The notes below the pieces were generated by a model. That model worked only from the letters and a program-made list of their open reading frames with translations. It did not search any database and was not told where the DNA came from. From contig CAYPMO010000001.1 in the NCBI GenBank assembly GCA_964412015.1, forward strand, positions 248,001 through 312,000: 64,000 nucleotides of DNA. Reading direction: 5' to 3'. This document shows, piece by piece, positions 42,634 through 50,679 of the stretch. The position numbers and the translations under genes were made by a program. The number at the start of each line of letters is the position of its first letter. Position 1 is the first letter of the stretch. The stretch is from SZUA-318 sp964412015 (GTDB taxonomy: Bacteria > Gemmatimonadota > Gemmatimonadetes > Longimicrobiales > Gaopeijiaceae).

Positions 42634-43310
42634 CAGCCGCCGATCACCTGGGTCCCCGGCGGCGGCGTGAACGTGAACCAGCCCTCCGGCGCCGTCGCGC
42701 CGAGCTCGACGCGCGTCAGCGTGACCGTACGGACCGACCCGTTCTCCTCCTCGATCCTCACCTGTCGGAGCGTGGACTCGGCCGCGTCGATCCAGACGAC
42801 GGCCGACCGGTACGACGACGCCTGCCTGGGCACGAGCCGGATCCGCCAGAGGTCGCGCCCGCCGATCTCCTCGAGCCCCTCGCGCGTGGCAGTGTACTTC
42901 TCGGCCGGACGTTCCAGGAACTCGCGGTGCAGGTCGAACCCTCCCGGCGAGGACGCCACCGGGAAGCGCAGGACCTGTTTGGGGTCCATGCTCGCGTAGT
43001 AGACCCAGACCCAGGTCCCGTCCACGACCACGGCGTCCCCGGCGGGCTCGGTGAACCGCATGGCGAACCGGTCCGGGCGCTCCTGGCACAAGCGGCCGCG
43101 GCCGCTGTGCTCCTCGCCGAGCAGCGGAACCGACAGATGCTGCGTGAAGTCCGCGCAGAGCGAGGCGGCCCGGGCGTAGCGCCCCGAGGCGCGCTCCAGG
43201 ATGGACACCGCGTCGGCCTGCTGGGCCGCGACGGCCCCTCCGAGCGCCGACAGCCAGACGACGAGCCCGGTCACGGGACCCGCGCACCCCCGGAGCCGAT
43301 CCCGACTCAC
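42633..43310 (-). CDS. lolA: Outer-membrane lipoprotein carrier protein LolA
   Basis: Periplasmic chaperone that ferries lipoproteins to the outer membrane. It has 225 residues. Signal peptide with hydrophobic core GLVVWLSALGGAVAA. Mature features: ASLCADFTQHLSVPLLGEEH, GRGRLCQERPDRFAMRFTEP, DGTWVWVYYASMDPKQVLRF and GWFTFTPPPGTQVI. The GTG at 43310 overlaps the ftsK stop as GTGA and has AGGGAGGG upstream; the frame reaching 43499 is shadow. The ftsK-lolA pairing is common in diderms. Confidence 0.92.
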   Translation of the reverse strand: MSRDRLRGCAGPVTGLVVWLSALGGAVAAQQADAVSILERASGRYARAASLCADFTQHLSVPLLGEEHSGRGRLCQERPDRFAMRFTEPAGDAVVVDGTWVWVYYASMDPKQVLRFPVASSPGGFDLHREFLERPAEKYTATREGLEEIGGRDLWRIRLVPRQASSYRSAVVWIDAAESTLRQVRIEEENGSVRTVTLTRVELGATAPEGWFTFTPPPGTQVIGG

Positions 43311-45652
43311 AGGTTCCCTCCCGCCATGAACGCGTCCAGCTCGTCGAGCGTCATGAGCACCTCGCGGCCCTTGGCGCCCTCCGACGGGCCGAGGACCCCC
43401 GCATCCTGGAGCTGATCCACGATACGCGCCGCGCGCCCGTATCCGATGCTCAGGCGGCGCTGCAGGAGGGAGGTCGAGCCTCCGCCGTTCTGGATGCACA
43501 CCTCCGCCGCGGCCCGGAACAGCTCGTCCCAGTCCCCGGCGATCGCCTCGACCGCTCCGGCGGCCTCGACCAACTCGCGGCTCCGCACCTCCTCCAGGAT
43601 GTCCGGCTCCGTGACGGACGGCGCCACGACCGGCTTGCCGGCCGCCTCGTGGCGCTCCTCGAGCTCACGGTACCAGGCCATGAGCTTCTCGGTGTCGTCG
43701 GTCGGGAGATACGCGCCCTGGATGCGGACCGGCTCGCTCTGGGCGGGCGGCAGGAACAGCATGTCCCCATTGCCCAGCAGGGCGTCCGCCCCGTTCTGGT
43801 CCAGGATCGTGCGGGAGTCGGTCTTCGACGCGACGCGGAACGCGATCCGCGTCGGGAAGTTCGCCTTGATGAGCCCCGTGATGACGTTCACGGACGGACG
43901 CTGGGTGGCCACGATGAGATGGATCCCGATGGCCCGCGCCTTCTGGGCGAGCTGGGTGAGGGGCTTCTCGACCTCGCTCTGGACGGTCATCATCAGGTCG
44001 GCCAGCTCGTCCACGACCACCACGATGTAGGGCATCGGCCCCTCGGCGTAGATCCGGCGGTCCTCGTCCCCTTCGGGGCCCGCCGGCTCCAACCCCCTCA
44101 TCGGCGCCCCCTCCTTCGCCTTCCGGTTGAACTCCTGGATCGACCGGACGTGGTTCGCCCTCAGGAGGAGGTAGCGCCGCTCCATCTCGAAGACGGCCCA
44201 CTTCAAGACGCCCGCGGCGTCGTGGGGATCGGTGACGACCGGGTGGCGCAGGTGCGGGAGCCGGGCGTAGACCGACAGCTCGACCATCTTCGGGTCGATC
44301 ATGAGGAAGCGGAGCGTCTCGGGCGTGTGCTTGTACACGAGGCTCGTGACCATGGTGTTGACGCACACCGACTTCCCCGAGCCCGTCGCGCCGGCGATGA
44401 GCACGTGAGGCATCTTCGACAGATTGGCCACGTACGGGCGTCCGTTCAGGTCCTTGCCGAGCGCGAGCGGCAGCTCGCCCTTCGCGCTCTGGAACGTCGG
44501 CGCCTCGAGGATCTCCCGGAGGTTCACGATCTCCGCGGTGGGATTCGGGATCTCCACCCCGACCGCTCCCTTGCCGGGGATCGGCGCGACGATCCGCACG
44601 CTCTGGGCCTTCATCGCCAGCGCCAGGTCCGCGTCGAGGTTGGCGATGCGATTCACCTTCACGCCCGACGCCGGGATGATCTCGAACTGCGTGACCACGG
44701 GTCCCGTGGTGCGGCCTCCGAGCTCGCACTGGACGTTGAAGGTCCTCAGCTTCTCCACGAGGATCCGCCCCAGCTCGTCGAGTTGGCGCTCCATGCCGGC
44801 CCGGTCCCGCTCCTCCGGTGGGGCCAGGATGTCCATCGGGGGCATCACCGTATCGGCCCCGCGCCCGGCGGCCATCTCCACCCCCTCGCCGAACGTCGGT
44901 TTCGCCCGGTCTCGCTCCTTCCGGACCCGAGGGGCTCGCGCCTTCTCCCCCGGAGGCGCCGGGAGCAGCTCGGGCTCGGGCTCCGGGAAGGACTCCTCTT
45001 CCACCCGCTCGACGAGCGGCGTTTCGTCCTCCGGCTCCGGCCGTGCCGCGGCCGCCTCCGCCGCGGCCCGACGAGCCGCCTCCGCACGGGCGTCGCTCAG
45101 GGCCCGACCCTTCGTGACGAGCGCCCGGGCGGACCGTCCGGCGAGGCCCCCTCCCGCCCTGACGCCGCGGGCCATCGTGCGGAGCGGGTTCCAGCCCAGC
45201 GTGCCCACCGAGAGGACCACCAGCGCCGCGACGCAGATCAGGATCGCGCCGAGCCATCCGACGAGATCGTGCAAGGGACCGCCCAGGCTGGCACCCAGCC
45301 AGCCGGCGCTGTCCGGACGCGCCGTGACCACCCAAACGAGTGCCGGCACGAGCACGAGAAGCCCCGCGTCGAGGACCGCGAGCCGCACCGCTCGATCGAG
45401 CCGCATCCAATGGCCGGAGCGGAGCCCGGCGATCACGAGGAGGAGCGGGGCGAGAAACGCGGACCCACCCAGCAGGGAGACCAACCAGGACTTCAGGGCT
45501 CCCCCGATCACGCCCACGGGATTGCCGGAGGGGAACCACGCCGCGCCACGCTCCCCGAAGAGCGAGACCGGCACGAGGGACGCAAGCGTGAAAACGGCCA
45601 GCGCCAGAAGCCCGACCGCCAGGATCTCCCTCTGCTGCTCGCGGCTCATCAT
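43307..45652 (-). CDS. ftsK: DNA translocase FtsK/SpoIIIE
   Basis: Pumps chromosome ends through the division septum. It has 781 residues. Four N-terminal membrane helices (about 10-165) precede a Pro/Glu-rich linker. The RecA-like motor follows: HVLIAGATGSGKSVCVNTMV (Walker A near 418), YIVVVVDELADLMM (Walker B), HLIVATQRPSVNVITGLIKA. The C-terminal gamma winged helix, which reads oriented DNA sites, is present (STSLLQRRLSIGYGRAARIV). The ATG follows the comB stop immediately with no spacer. Confidence 0.97.
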   Translation of the reverse strand: MMSREQQREILAVGLLALAVFTLASLVPVSLFGERGAAWFPSGNPVGVIGGALKSWLVSLLGGSAFLAPLLLVIAGLRSGHWMRLDRAVRLAVLDAGLLVLVPALVWVVTARPDSAGWLGASLGGPLHDLVGWLGAILICVAALVVLSVGTLGWNPLRTMARGVRAGGGLAGRSARALVTKGRALSDARAEAARRAAAEAAAARPEPEDETPLVERVEEESFPEPEPELLPAPPGEKARAPRVRKERDRAKPTFGEGVEMAAGRGADTVMPPMDILAPPEERDRAGMERQLDELGRILVEKLRTFNVQCELGGRTTGPVVTQFEIIPASGVKVNRIANLDADLALAMKAQSVRIVAPIPGKGAVGVEIPNPTAEIVNLREILEAPTFQSAKGELPLALGKDLNGRPYVANLSKMPHVLIAGATGSGKSVCVNTMVTSLVYKHTPETLRFLMIDPKMVELSVYARLPHLRHPVVTDPHDAAGVLKWAVFEMERRYLLLRANHVRSIQEFNRKAKEGAPMRGLEPAGPEGDEDRRIYAEGPMPYIVVVVDELADLMMTVQSEVEKPLTQLAQKARAIGIHLIVATQRPSVNVITGLIKANFPTRIAFRVASKTDSRTILDQNGADALLGNGDMLFLPPAQSEPVRIQGAYLPTDDTEKLMAWYRELEERHEAAGKPVVAPSVTEPDILEEVRSRELVEAAGAVEAIAGDWDELFRAAAEVCIQNGGGSTSLLQRRLSIGYGRAARIVDQLQDAGVLGPSEGAKGREVLMTLDELDAFMAGGNL

Positions 45653-46360
45653 TCAGCCTCCCGCGACAAGAGCCTGGTCCCGAAGCTGGGGCACGACGAC
45701 GTGCCGGTCCACCTGGCCGCAGATGTCCAGGTCGTCCGCGAGGCCGTGCGAGAGCAGGGCCCGACCCCCCTCCGTGCCCGCGAGGAACCGCGGGCCGGGC
45801 TTCGCTCCGCCCGCCAGCCTCCAGGCGGCGCGCGCGGCGTCGTTCAGCTCGCGGTTCGCTCCGATCCGGCGCAGGATGTGCCCGGCGCACATCGCGTCGT
45901 CCAGGGCGAAGCCCCCGTCCCGGCCCGCGCACACCACGACCACGTGCGGATCGGCGCGCACCGCGTCGGCCACCGCGCTCAGGTTCACGAACGCGCCCAC
46001 GAGCACGCGCGGGAGCTCCCGCACGGCCAGCAGGGCGGCCGTCCCGTTCGTCGTGCTCAGGACGATGCGCTTGCCTCCGACCACGGCGGGCGAGAACTCG
46101 GCGGGGGAGTTCCCCAGGTGGAACCCCTCGACCTTGAGGGTCCCGCGCTCGCCGCAGAGCAGCGTGTCCTCCCGCCCCAGCGACGCGGCGAGCTTCACCG
46201 CCTCCTCGGTCGAGGAAGTCGGATAGATGGCGCGGGCACCGTTGGCCAGCGCTTCGACGATCGTGGTCGTCGCGCGGATCACGTCCACGACGACGACCGT
46301 GGCTCCCGCGACGCGAACGGGATCCATCTCGACCGGCGTCATGAAGACCTCTGCCTTCAC
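45653..46360 (-). CDS. comB: 2-phosphosulfolactate phosphatase family protein (ComB)
   Basis: A 235-residue ComB-family protein: VVVVDVIRATTTIVEALANG, LLCGERGTLKVEGFHLGNSP, RIVLSTTNGTAALLAV, VVVVCAGRDGGFALDDAMCA. In methanogens ComB dephosphorylates 2-phosphosulfolactate on the way to coenzyme M. Many bacteria without coenzyme M carry homologues, and no other coenzyme M or sulfolactate gene is nearby, so the true substrate here is unknown. The GTG overlaps the accC stop as GTGA. Confidence 0.9.
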   Translation of the reverse strand: MKAEVFMTPVEMDPVRVAGATVVVVDVIRATTTIVEALANGARAIYPTSSTEEAVKLAASLGREDTLLCGERGTLKVEGFHLGNSPAEFSPAVVGGKRIVLSTTNGTAALLAVRELPRVLVGAFVNLSAVADAVRADPHVVVVCAGRDGGFALDDAMCAGHILRRIGANRELNDAARAAWRLAGGAKPGPRFLAGTEGGRALLSHGLADDLDICGQVDRHVVVPQLRDQALVAGG

Positions 46361-47721
46361 TCCGCCTCCTTCTCCTCCGCCATCATCCGGGCGACGAATC
46401 CGGTGTCCACGTCGCCCTCCACGAAACAGGGGTCGTCGACGATCCTGCGGAGGAACGGAATCGTCGTAGGGACCCCTTCGATGATGAACTGTTCGAGGAC
46501 GTGCCGGGCCCGCACGATCGCCTCGCGACGCGTGGGGCCGGCGACGATGAGCTTGGCCAGGAGCGAGTCGTAGTTCGGCGGCACCCGATACCCCGTGTAC
46601 ACGTGGGTGTCGAGCCGGACACCCGGACCTCCCGGTGGATGGAACGTGCTGATCGTCCCCGGCCCCGGCGCGAAGTCGCGCTCCGGGTCTTCCGCGTTGA
46701 TGCGGAACTCGATCGCGTGGCCGCGGTGCTTCACGTCCTCACCGTTGAGCGGGAAACTCAGCTCCTCGCCCGCCGCGACGCGGATCTGCTCCTTCACCAG
46801 ATCGAGGCCCGTCGTCACCTCGGTGACCGGGTGCTCGACCTGGATCCGCGTGTTCATCTCCATAAAATAGAACGACCGGTCTTCGTCGAGCAGGAACTCG
46901 ATGGTCCCCGCACCGACGTAGTCGATCGCCTTCGCGGCCTTCACGGCCGCGGCACCCATCTCGGCGCGCAGCTCCGGCGTGAGCGCCGGCGACGGCGCTT
47001 CCTCCACCAGCTTCTGGTGGCGGCGCTGGACCGAGCAGTCGCGCTCGCCCAGGTGCACCAGGTTCCCGTGATGGTCCCCGAAGACCTGGAACTCGACGTG
47101 CCGCGGCCGGAGGATGCAGCGCTCTAGGTAGACGCCGGGGTCGCCGAAGGCGGCCTTCGCCTCGGTCTGGGCGGCCGTAAGGAGCTTCGGGAACGACTCG
47201 GCGTCCGGAGCGACCCGCATCCCTTTCCCGCCCCCGCCGGCCGACGCCTTGATCATGATCGGGAACCCGATGGCGGCGGCCACCCGCTCGGCATCCTCGA
47301 AGCTCTCGACGACCCCCTCCGAGCCCGGCACCGTGGGAACGCCGCACGCCATCATCGTGGTCCTCGCGTTGGCCTTGTCCCCCATCGCGCGGATCTGGTC
47401 CGACGCGGGTCCGATGAAGACGATGTCCGAGCGCGCGCAGATCTCGCTGAACTCGGCATTCTCGGCGAGGAACCCGTATCCGGGGTGGATGGCCTCGGCC
47501 CCGGTGACCTCCGCGGCCGCGATGATGCGCGGAATGTTCAGGTAGCTCTCCGACGCCGGAGCTTTTCCGATGCACACGTCCTCGTCGGCGAAGCGCACGT
47601 GGAGGGATTCCCGGTCGGTCTCGGAGTATACCGCCACGGTCTTGATGCCGAGCTCATGGCACGCTCGGATGATCCGCAGGGCGATCTCGCCCCGATTGGC
47701 GATCAGGACCTTCTTGAACAA
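46357..47721 (-). CDS. accC: Acetyl-CoA carboxylase, biotin carboxylase subunit
   Basis: Carboxylates biotin on AccB at the expense of ATP, the first half of malonyl-CoA synthesis. It has 454 residues. Seen: VLIANRGEIALRIIRACHEL, SYLNIPRIIAAAEVTGAEAI, KASAGGGGKGMRVA (ATP-grasp), FMEMNTRIQVEHPVTEVTTG and GHAIEFRINAEDPE. The start is TTG at 47721, with GGAG eight bases upstream. It follows accB by 119 bases, and its stop overlaps comB. Confidence 0.97.
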   Translation of the reverse strand: MFKKVLIANRGEIALRIIRACHELGIKTVAVYSETDRESLHVRFADEDVCIGKAPASESYLNIPRIIAAAEVTGAEAIHPGYGFLAENAEFSEICARSDIVFIGPASDQIRAMGDKANARTTMMACGVPTVPGSEGVVESFEDAERVAAAIGFPIMIKASAGGGGKGMRVAPDAESFPKLLTAAQTEAKAAFGDPGVYLERCILRPRHVEFQVFGDHHGNLVHLGERDCSVQRRHQKLVEEAPSPALTPELRAEMGAAAVKAAKAIDYVGAGTIEFLLDEDRSFYFMEMNTRIQVEHPVTEVTTGLDLVKEQIRVAAGEELSFPLNGEDVKHRGHAIEFRINAEDPERDFAPGPGTISTFHPPGGPGVRLDTHVYTGYRVPPNYDSLLAKLIVAGPTRREAIVRARHVLEQFIIEGVPTTIPFLRRIVDDPCFVEGDVDTGFVARMMAEEKEAE

Positions 47722-47780
47722 AGCTCGTTCTCCATCGTCGGAGCGCGCCCGCGGCTCATGGGGACGTGGGCGCGCCTACG

Positions 47781-47800
47781 GCCTCCGCTCGTGCGGAGGC
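47781..47800. repeat. Hairpin between accB and accC
   Basis: A perfect 8-bp stem GCCTCCGC/GCGGAGGC with a 4-base loop in the 119-base accB-accC gap. No U-run follows on either strand, so it is not an intrinsic terminator; it may tune the ratio of the two subunits through mRNA processing. Confidence 0.45.
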
Positions 47801-47840
47801 GACCCGGCCGAACCGTTGCGCGCGCGCCCGGTGGACCTCC

Positions 47841-48296
47841 CTACGAGGGATCCACCCGGAAGAGCACCTGCCCGTACTCGACGGGCTGAGCGTTCTCCAC
47901 CAGGACCTCGACGATGGTTCCCTCGACCTCACTCTCGAGCTCGTTCATGAGCTTCATCGCCTCGATGATGCACAGGGTGTCCCCCTTCGAGACCCGCATG
48001 CCTTTTTCCACGTAGGGAGGGGCGTCCGGCGCCGGGGCCCGGTAGAACGTACCCACCATCGGCGACGTGACGTCGATCAGGTTCGACCCCGACGGCGCGG
48101 CCGCACCCTCGCTCGCCCCGGGAACCGCCGGCGCGGATGCCGCCGCAGGCAAGGCCGACGCCATCGGAAGCATCGGAGGCGGTGGCGCGCTCTTGGATAG
48201 GCGCACCCTGGTGCCGCCGCGCTCGATCTCGATGGAGTCGAGGCTGCTCTGGTCGATCGCCTTGATGAGGCGCTCGAGGAACTCGAGGTCGATCAT
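47841..48296 (-). CDS. accB: Biotin carboxyl carrier protein of acetyl-CoA carboxylase
   Basis: A 151-residue carrier. The N-terminal part (EFLERLIKAIDQSSLDSIEI) is joined by an Ala/Pro-rich linker (about 35-68) to the biotinyl domain with VTSPMVGTFYRAPAPDAPPY and CIIEAMKLMNELES. The lysine in EAMKLMN, at about residue 117, is the biotinylation site. It starts 4 bases after efp, the frequent efp-accB-accC order. Confidence 0.96.
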   Translation of the reverse strand: MIDLEFLERLIKAIDQSSLDSIEIERGGTRVRLSKSAPPPPMLPMASALPAAASAPAVPGASEGAAAPSGSNLIDVTSPMVGTFYRAPAPDAPPYVEKGMRVSKGDTLCIIEAMKLMNELESEVEGTIVEVLVENAQPVEYGQVLFRVDPS

Positions 48297-48300
48297 GCGG

Positions 48301-48861
48301 TCACACCCTCGTGATGTACTTGTCCTCGCGGCGATCCACGCGAATGACCTGCCCTTCCTCGAGGAAGAGGGGAACCTGGATGATGGCGCCGGTCTCGAGT
48401 GTGGCGGGTTTGGTCCCGCCCGCCGACGTGTCGCCCCTCACGCCGGGCTTCGTCTCCACGATGGCCAGCTCGACGAAGTAGGGAAGCTCCACGCTGATGA
48501 CCCTGTCGTCGTGCACCAGGCCCTCGCATTCCATGTTCTCCTTCAGATACTTGAGCTGATCGTCGCCGATGACGTCGTGCGCGAGAGGGATCAGCTCGTA
48601 GGTCTGGGCGTCCATGAAGTAGAACAGATCCCCGTCGCCGTACGAATAGGTCACCGGACGCCGCTCGAGGCGTACGTCGGTGACCTTCTCGCCCGAGCGG
48701 AACGTCCGCTCGACGACCGCCCCGGTGAGCACGTTCTTCAGCTTCGTGCGCACGAACGCGCCGCCCTTCCCAGGCTTCACATGCTGGAAGTAGACGATCG
48801 TCCACAGGCCGGTGTCGGTCTGCAGCACCATCCCGTTGCGGAAGTCCGCCGTGTTCGCCAT
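48301..48861 (-). CDS. efp: Translation elongation factor P
   Basis: Relieves ribosome stalling at polyproline runs. It has 186 residues. Seen: DFRNGMVLQTDTGLWTIVYF, VKPGKGGAFVRTKLKNV with the modifiable lysine at about 32, and FMDAQTYELIPLAHDVIGDD. The loop KPGKGGAF with lysine suggests beta-lysylation-type modification, although the modifying enzymes are not in this window. It follows aroQ by 8 bases. Confidence 0.97.
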   Translation of the reverse strand: MANTADFRNGMVLQTDTGLWTIVYFQHVKPGKGGAFVRTKLKNVLTGAVVERTFRSGEKVTDVRLERRPVTYSYGDGDLFYFMDAQTYELIPLAHDVIGDDQLKYLKENMECEGLVHDDRVISVELPYFVELAIVETKPGVRGDTSAGGTKPATLETGAIIQVPLFLEEGQVIRVDRREDKYITRV

Positions 48862-48869
48862 GCAGCCCT

Positions 48870-49316
48870 TCAGTCCCTGTTCGCGCCGCGGAGCTGGTCG
48901 ACCAGTCCCCGAAGGCCCAGAACATAGCTCTGGGGGCCGAATCCAAGAACCACGCCGGCCGCCACGTCCGCGAGATACGAGCGCCGGCGGAAAGGTTCGC
49001 GGGCTGCGGTGTTGGAGAGATGCACCTCCACGAACGGACGGCCTACGGCCAGGAGGGCGTCACGGAGGGAGACCGACGTGTGCGTCAATCCCGCGGGGTT
49101 CACGACGAATCCGTCCACCCGGTTCGACGCGTCCTCCACGAAATCCAGGATCTCACCCTCATGATTGGACTGGAAGAACTCCAGCTCGACGCCGAGTGCC
49201 TGCGCCTCGGACGCGAGCGCGGCGTTCACGTCCGTCAGCGAGGCGGGGCCGTAGATCTCCGGCTCGCGACGGCCGAGGAGCCGCAGGTTGGGGCCGTGGA
49301 CGATGGCGATCTTCAC
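48870..49316 (-). CDS. aroQ: 3-dehydroquinate dehydratase, type II
   Basis: Third step of the shikimate pathway. It has 148 residues. Seen: IAIVHGPNLRLLGRREPEIY with the asparagine, arginine and catalytic tyrosine, FFQSNHEGEILDFV, VNPAGLTHTSVSLRDAL, and VEVHLSNTAAREPFRRRSYL with the catalytic histidine. The GTG at 49316 overlaps the TPR-protein stop as GTGA. Confidence 0.96.
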   Translation of the reverse strand: MKIAIVHGPNLRLLGRREPEIYGPASLTDVNAALASEAQALGVELEFFQSNHEGEILDFVEDASNRVDGFVVNPAGLTHTSVSLRDALLAVGRPFVEVHLSNTAAREPFRRRSYLADVAAGVVLGFGPQSYVLGLRGLVDQLRGANRD

Positions 49317-50466
49317 GCGTCGCCCGCCTGTCCAGGACCCTCGTCCGGTCGGGCCGCCGCTCCGGGCGTCCAGGCGAGGAGGCGCTCGAAGTAGTCCGAG
49401 ATCGAGGGTCCGGCGGCCGGGGTCTCGGGAATCTCTTCCTCGGTCCAGGCAAACGGGGTTTCCGTGACCGGGCGCTCCGGTGCCGCCCCCGAGATCCAAC
49501 CCTGGTCGGCGTCCTCGTCGAGGGGACCCGAGACCCCTCGCACGGCCGCCTCGAGCTCCGCCGCACGGCGGGTGAGCTCTTCGTCGCCGGGCGCAGCCTC
49601 GAGGAGCCGGCGGTAGACGTCGAGCGCCCGATCGTTCAGCCCCTGCCGGGCGTAGAGCTCCGCCATGGTCCTCGTCACCAGCGACTCCTCTTCGGGAAGC
49701 TCGTCGGTGGGTAGATCCGCGTCGCCCGGTGCGAGCTCGGTGATCTCGAGGACCGCTTCCTCCGGCGCGAGGGCCGCGATCTCCACGACCTCGGGCTCCG
49801 GCTCGACCTCGGGCTCCGGCTCCGGCGCGAGCTCGGCGATCTCGAGGACCGCTTCCTCCGGCGCGAGGGCCGCGATCTCCACGACCTCGGGCNNNNNNNN
49901 NNNNNNNNNNNNNNNNNNNNNNNNNNNNNNNNNNNNNNNNNNNNNNNNNNNNNNNNNNNNNNNNNNNNNNNNNNNNNNNNNNNNNNNNNNNNGATCTCGA
50001 GGACCGCTTCCTCCGGCGCGAGGGCCGCGATCTCCACGACCTCGGGCTCCTCGGCGGCCACCTCGGCCGCGGGCTCCTCAACGGCCACCTCGGCCGCGGA
50101 CTCCGCCGGCGCCTCCGCATCCGGCCCCGCGTCGCGCACCCTCCTAGCGGCGACGGCCTCGGCGACGATGCCGGCCGCCACCGCGTTCTCCCGATCCAGC
50201 TCCAGGGCCCGGCGTCCGGCGATCTCCGCCTCCTCCAGGAGCCCCTTCTCCAGATACAGCCCGGCCGCCACCACGTGACCGGACAGGAAGTCGGGGTGGC
50301 GATCCAGCCCCTCCCGAAGCAACTCCAGGGCGTGCCGGAAGTCCCCGGCCCGGCGGTACGCGTCCGCGAGCGGAGCGAAGGCCCGGCCCTCGGGATCGCG
50401 CTGCGACCAGAACAGCGAACGAAGAATTCGTATCTCCTGCTCGACCGATGAGATCAACGCTGGCAC
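49313..50466 (-). CDS. TPR protein with acidic tandem repeats, interrupted by an assembly gap
   Basis: The N-terminal part (before the gap, about 158 codons) is a TPR domain: RSLFWSQRDPEGRAFAPLAD, LELLREGLDRHPDFLSGHVV, GLLEEAEIAGRRALELD. An acidic region of repeated PEVVEIAALAPEEAVLEI units follows; the 100-N gap (49893-49992) lies in it. A second TPR (TMAELYARQGLNDRALDVYR) and an acidic tail ending with SDYFERLLAWTPG complete the protein. The frames on the two sides disagree by the nominal gap length, so the true gap is not 100 bases. Start GTG at 50466, a TTG three codons later also possible. It is coupled to aroQ. Function unknown; likely a protein-interaction scaffold. Confidence 0.78.
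49742..49892 (-). repeat. Tandem 58-base repeat units left of the assembly gap
   Basis: Two copies of a 58-base unit encoding P-E-V-V-E-I-A-A-L-A-P-E-E-A-V-L-E-I, at 49742-49799 and 49838-49892 (truncated by the gap), spaced 96 bases apart (32 codons, in frame). A third copy lies at 49993-50050 on the other side of the gap. Confidence 0.85.
49893..49992. other. Assembly gap (100 N)
   Basis: Exactly 100 N, the conventional placeholder for a gap of unknown size. It is flanked by identical repeat units, so the assembler could not span the repeat. Confidence 0.99.
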
Positions 50467-50517
50467 TCGGAAAGCGAGGAACGCGGGACCCCGCGAAGGA
50501 GACGGGAGGACGCGCGG

Positions 50518-50547
50518 AAGATACGGAGCGGCGCGAAAAAGTGTCAA
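50518..50547 (-). promoter_or_regulatory. Predicted promoter of the TPR-aroQ-efp-acc operon
   Basis: On the minus strand, -35 TTGACA (50542-50547), 18-base spacer, -10 TATCTT (50518-50523). This is the best -35 match in the window, about 50 bases before the GTG start. Confidence 0.75.
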
Positions 50548-50590
50548 CGAGTCCCTCCGGACCACGCCTCGTCGGATCCACGGCGTGTCG

Positions 50591-50619
50591 TTGAGGGGAG
50601 GGTTGGGAGCCGTTAGCTT
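50591..50619 (+). promoter_or_regulatory. Predicted promoter of the PpiD-like gene
   Basis: On the plus strand, -35 TTGAGG (50591-50596), 17-base spacer, -10 TAGCTT (50614-50619), about 60 bases before the ATG. It is divergent from the promoter at 50518-50547. Confidence 0.62.
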
Positions 50620-50679
50620 GTCAGGCCTGTCTGGAAGCGTGGTACGAACCGGTCCAGGAGTCGTGGGAGACGCCGTGCT

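Noticed and set aside
43649..46573. A 974-codon plus-strand open frame opposite ftsK, comB and accC
   Set aside because: It is a shadow of the minus-strand genes: its composition is His/Arg/Asp-rich, it has no recognisable domain, and the opposite strand holds clear FtsK, ComB and AccC motifs. Many similar long plus-strand frames across the window are rejected for the same reason.
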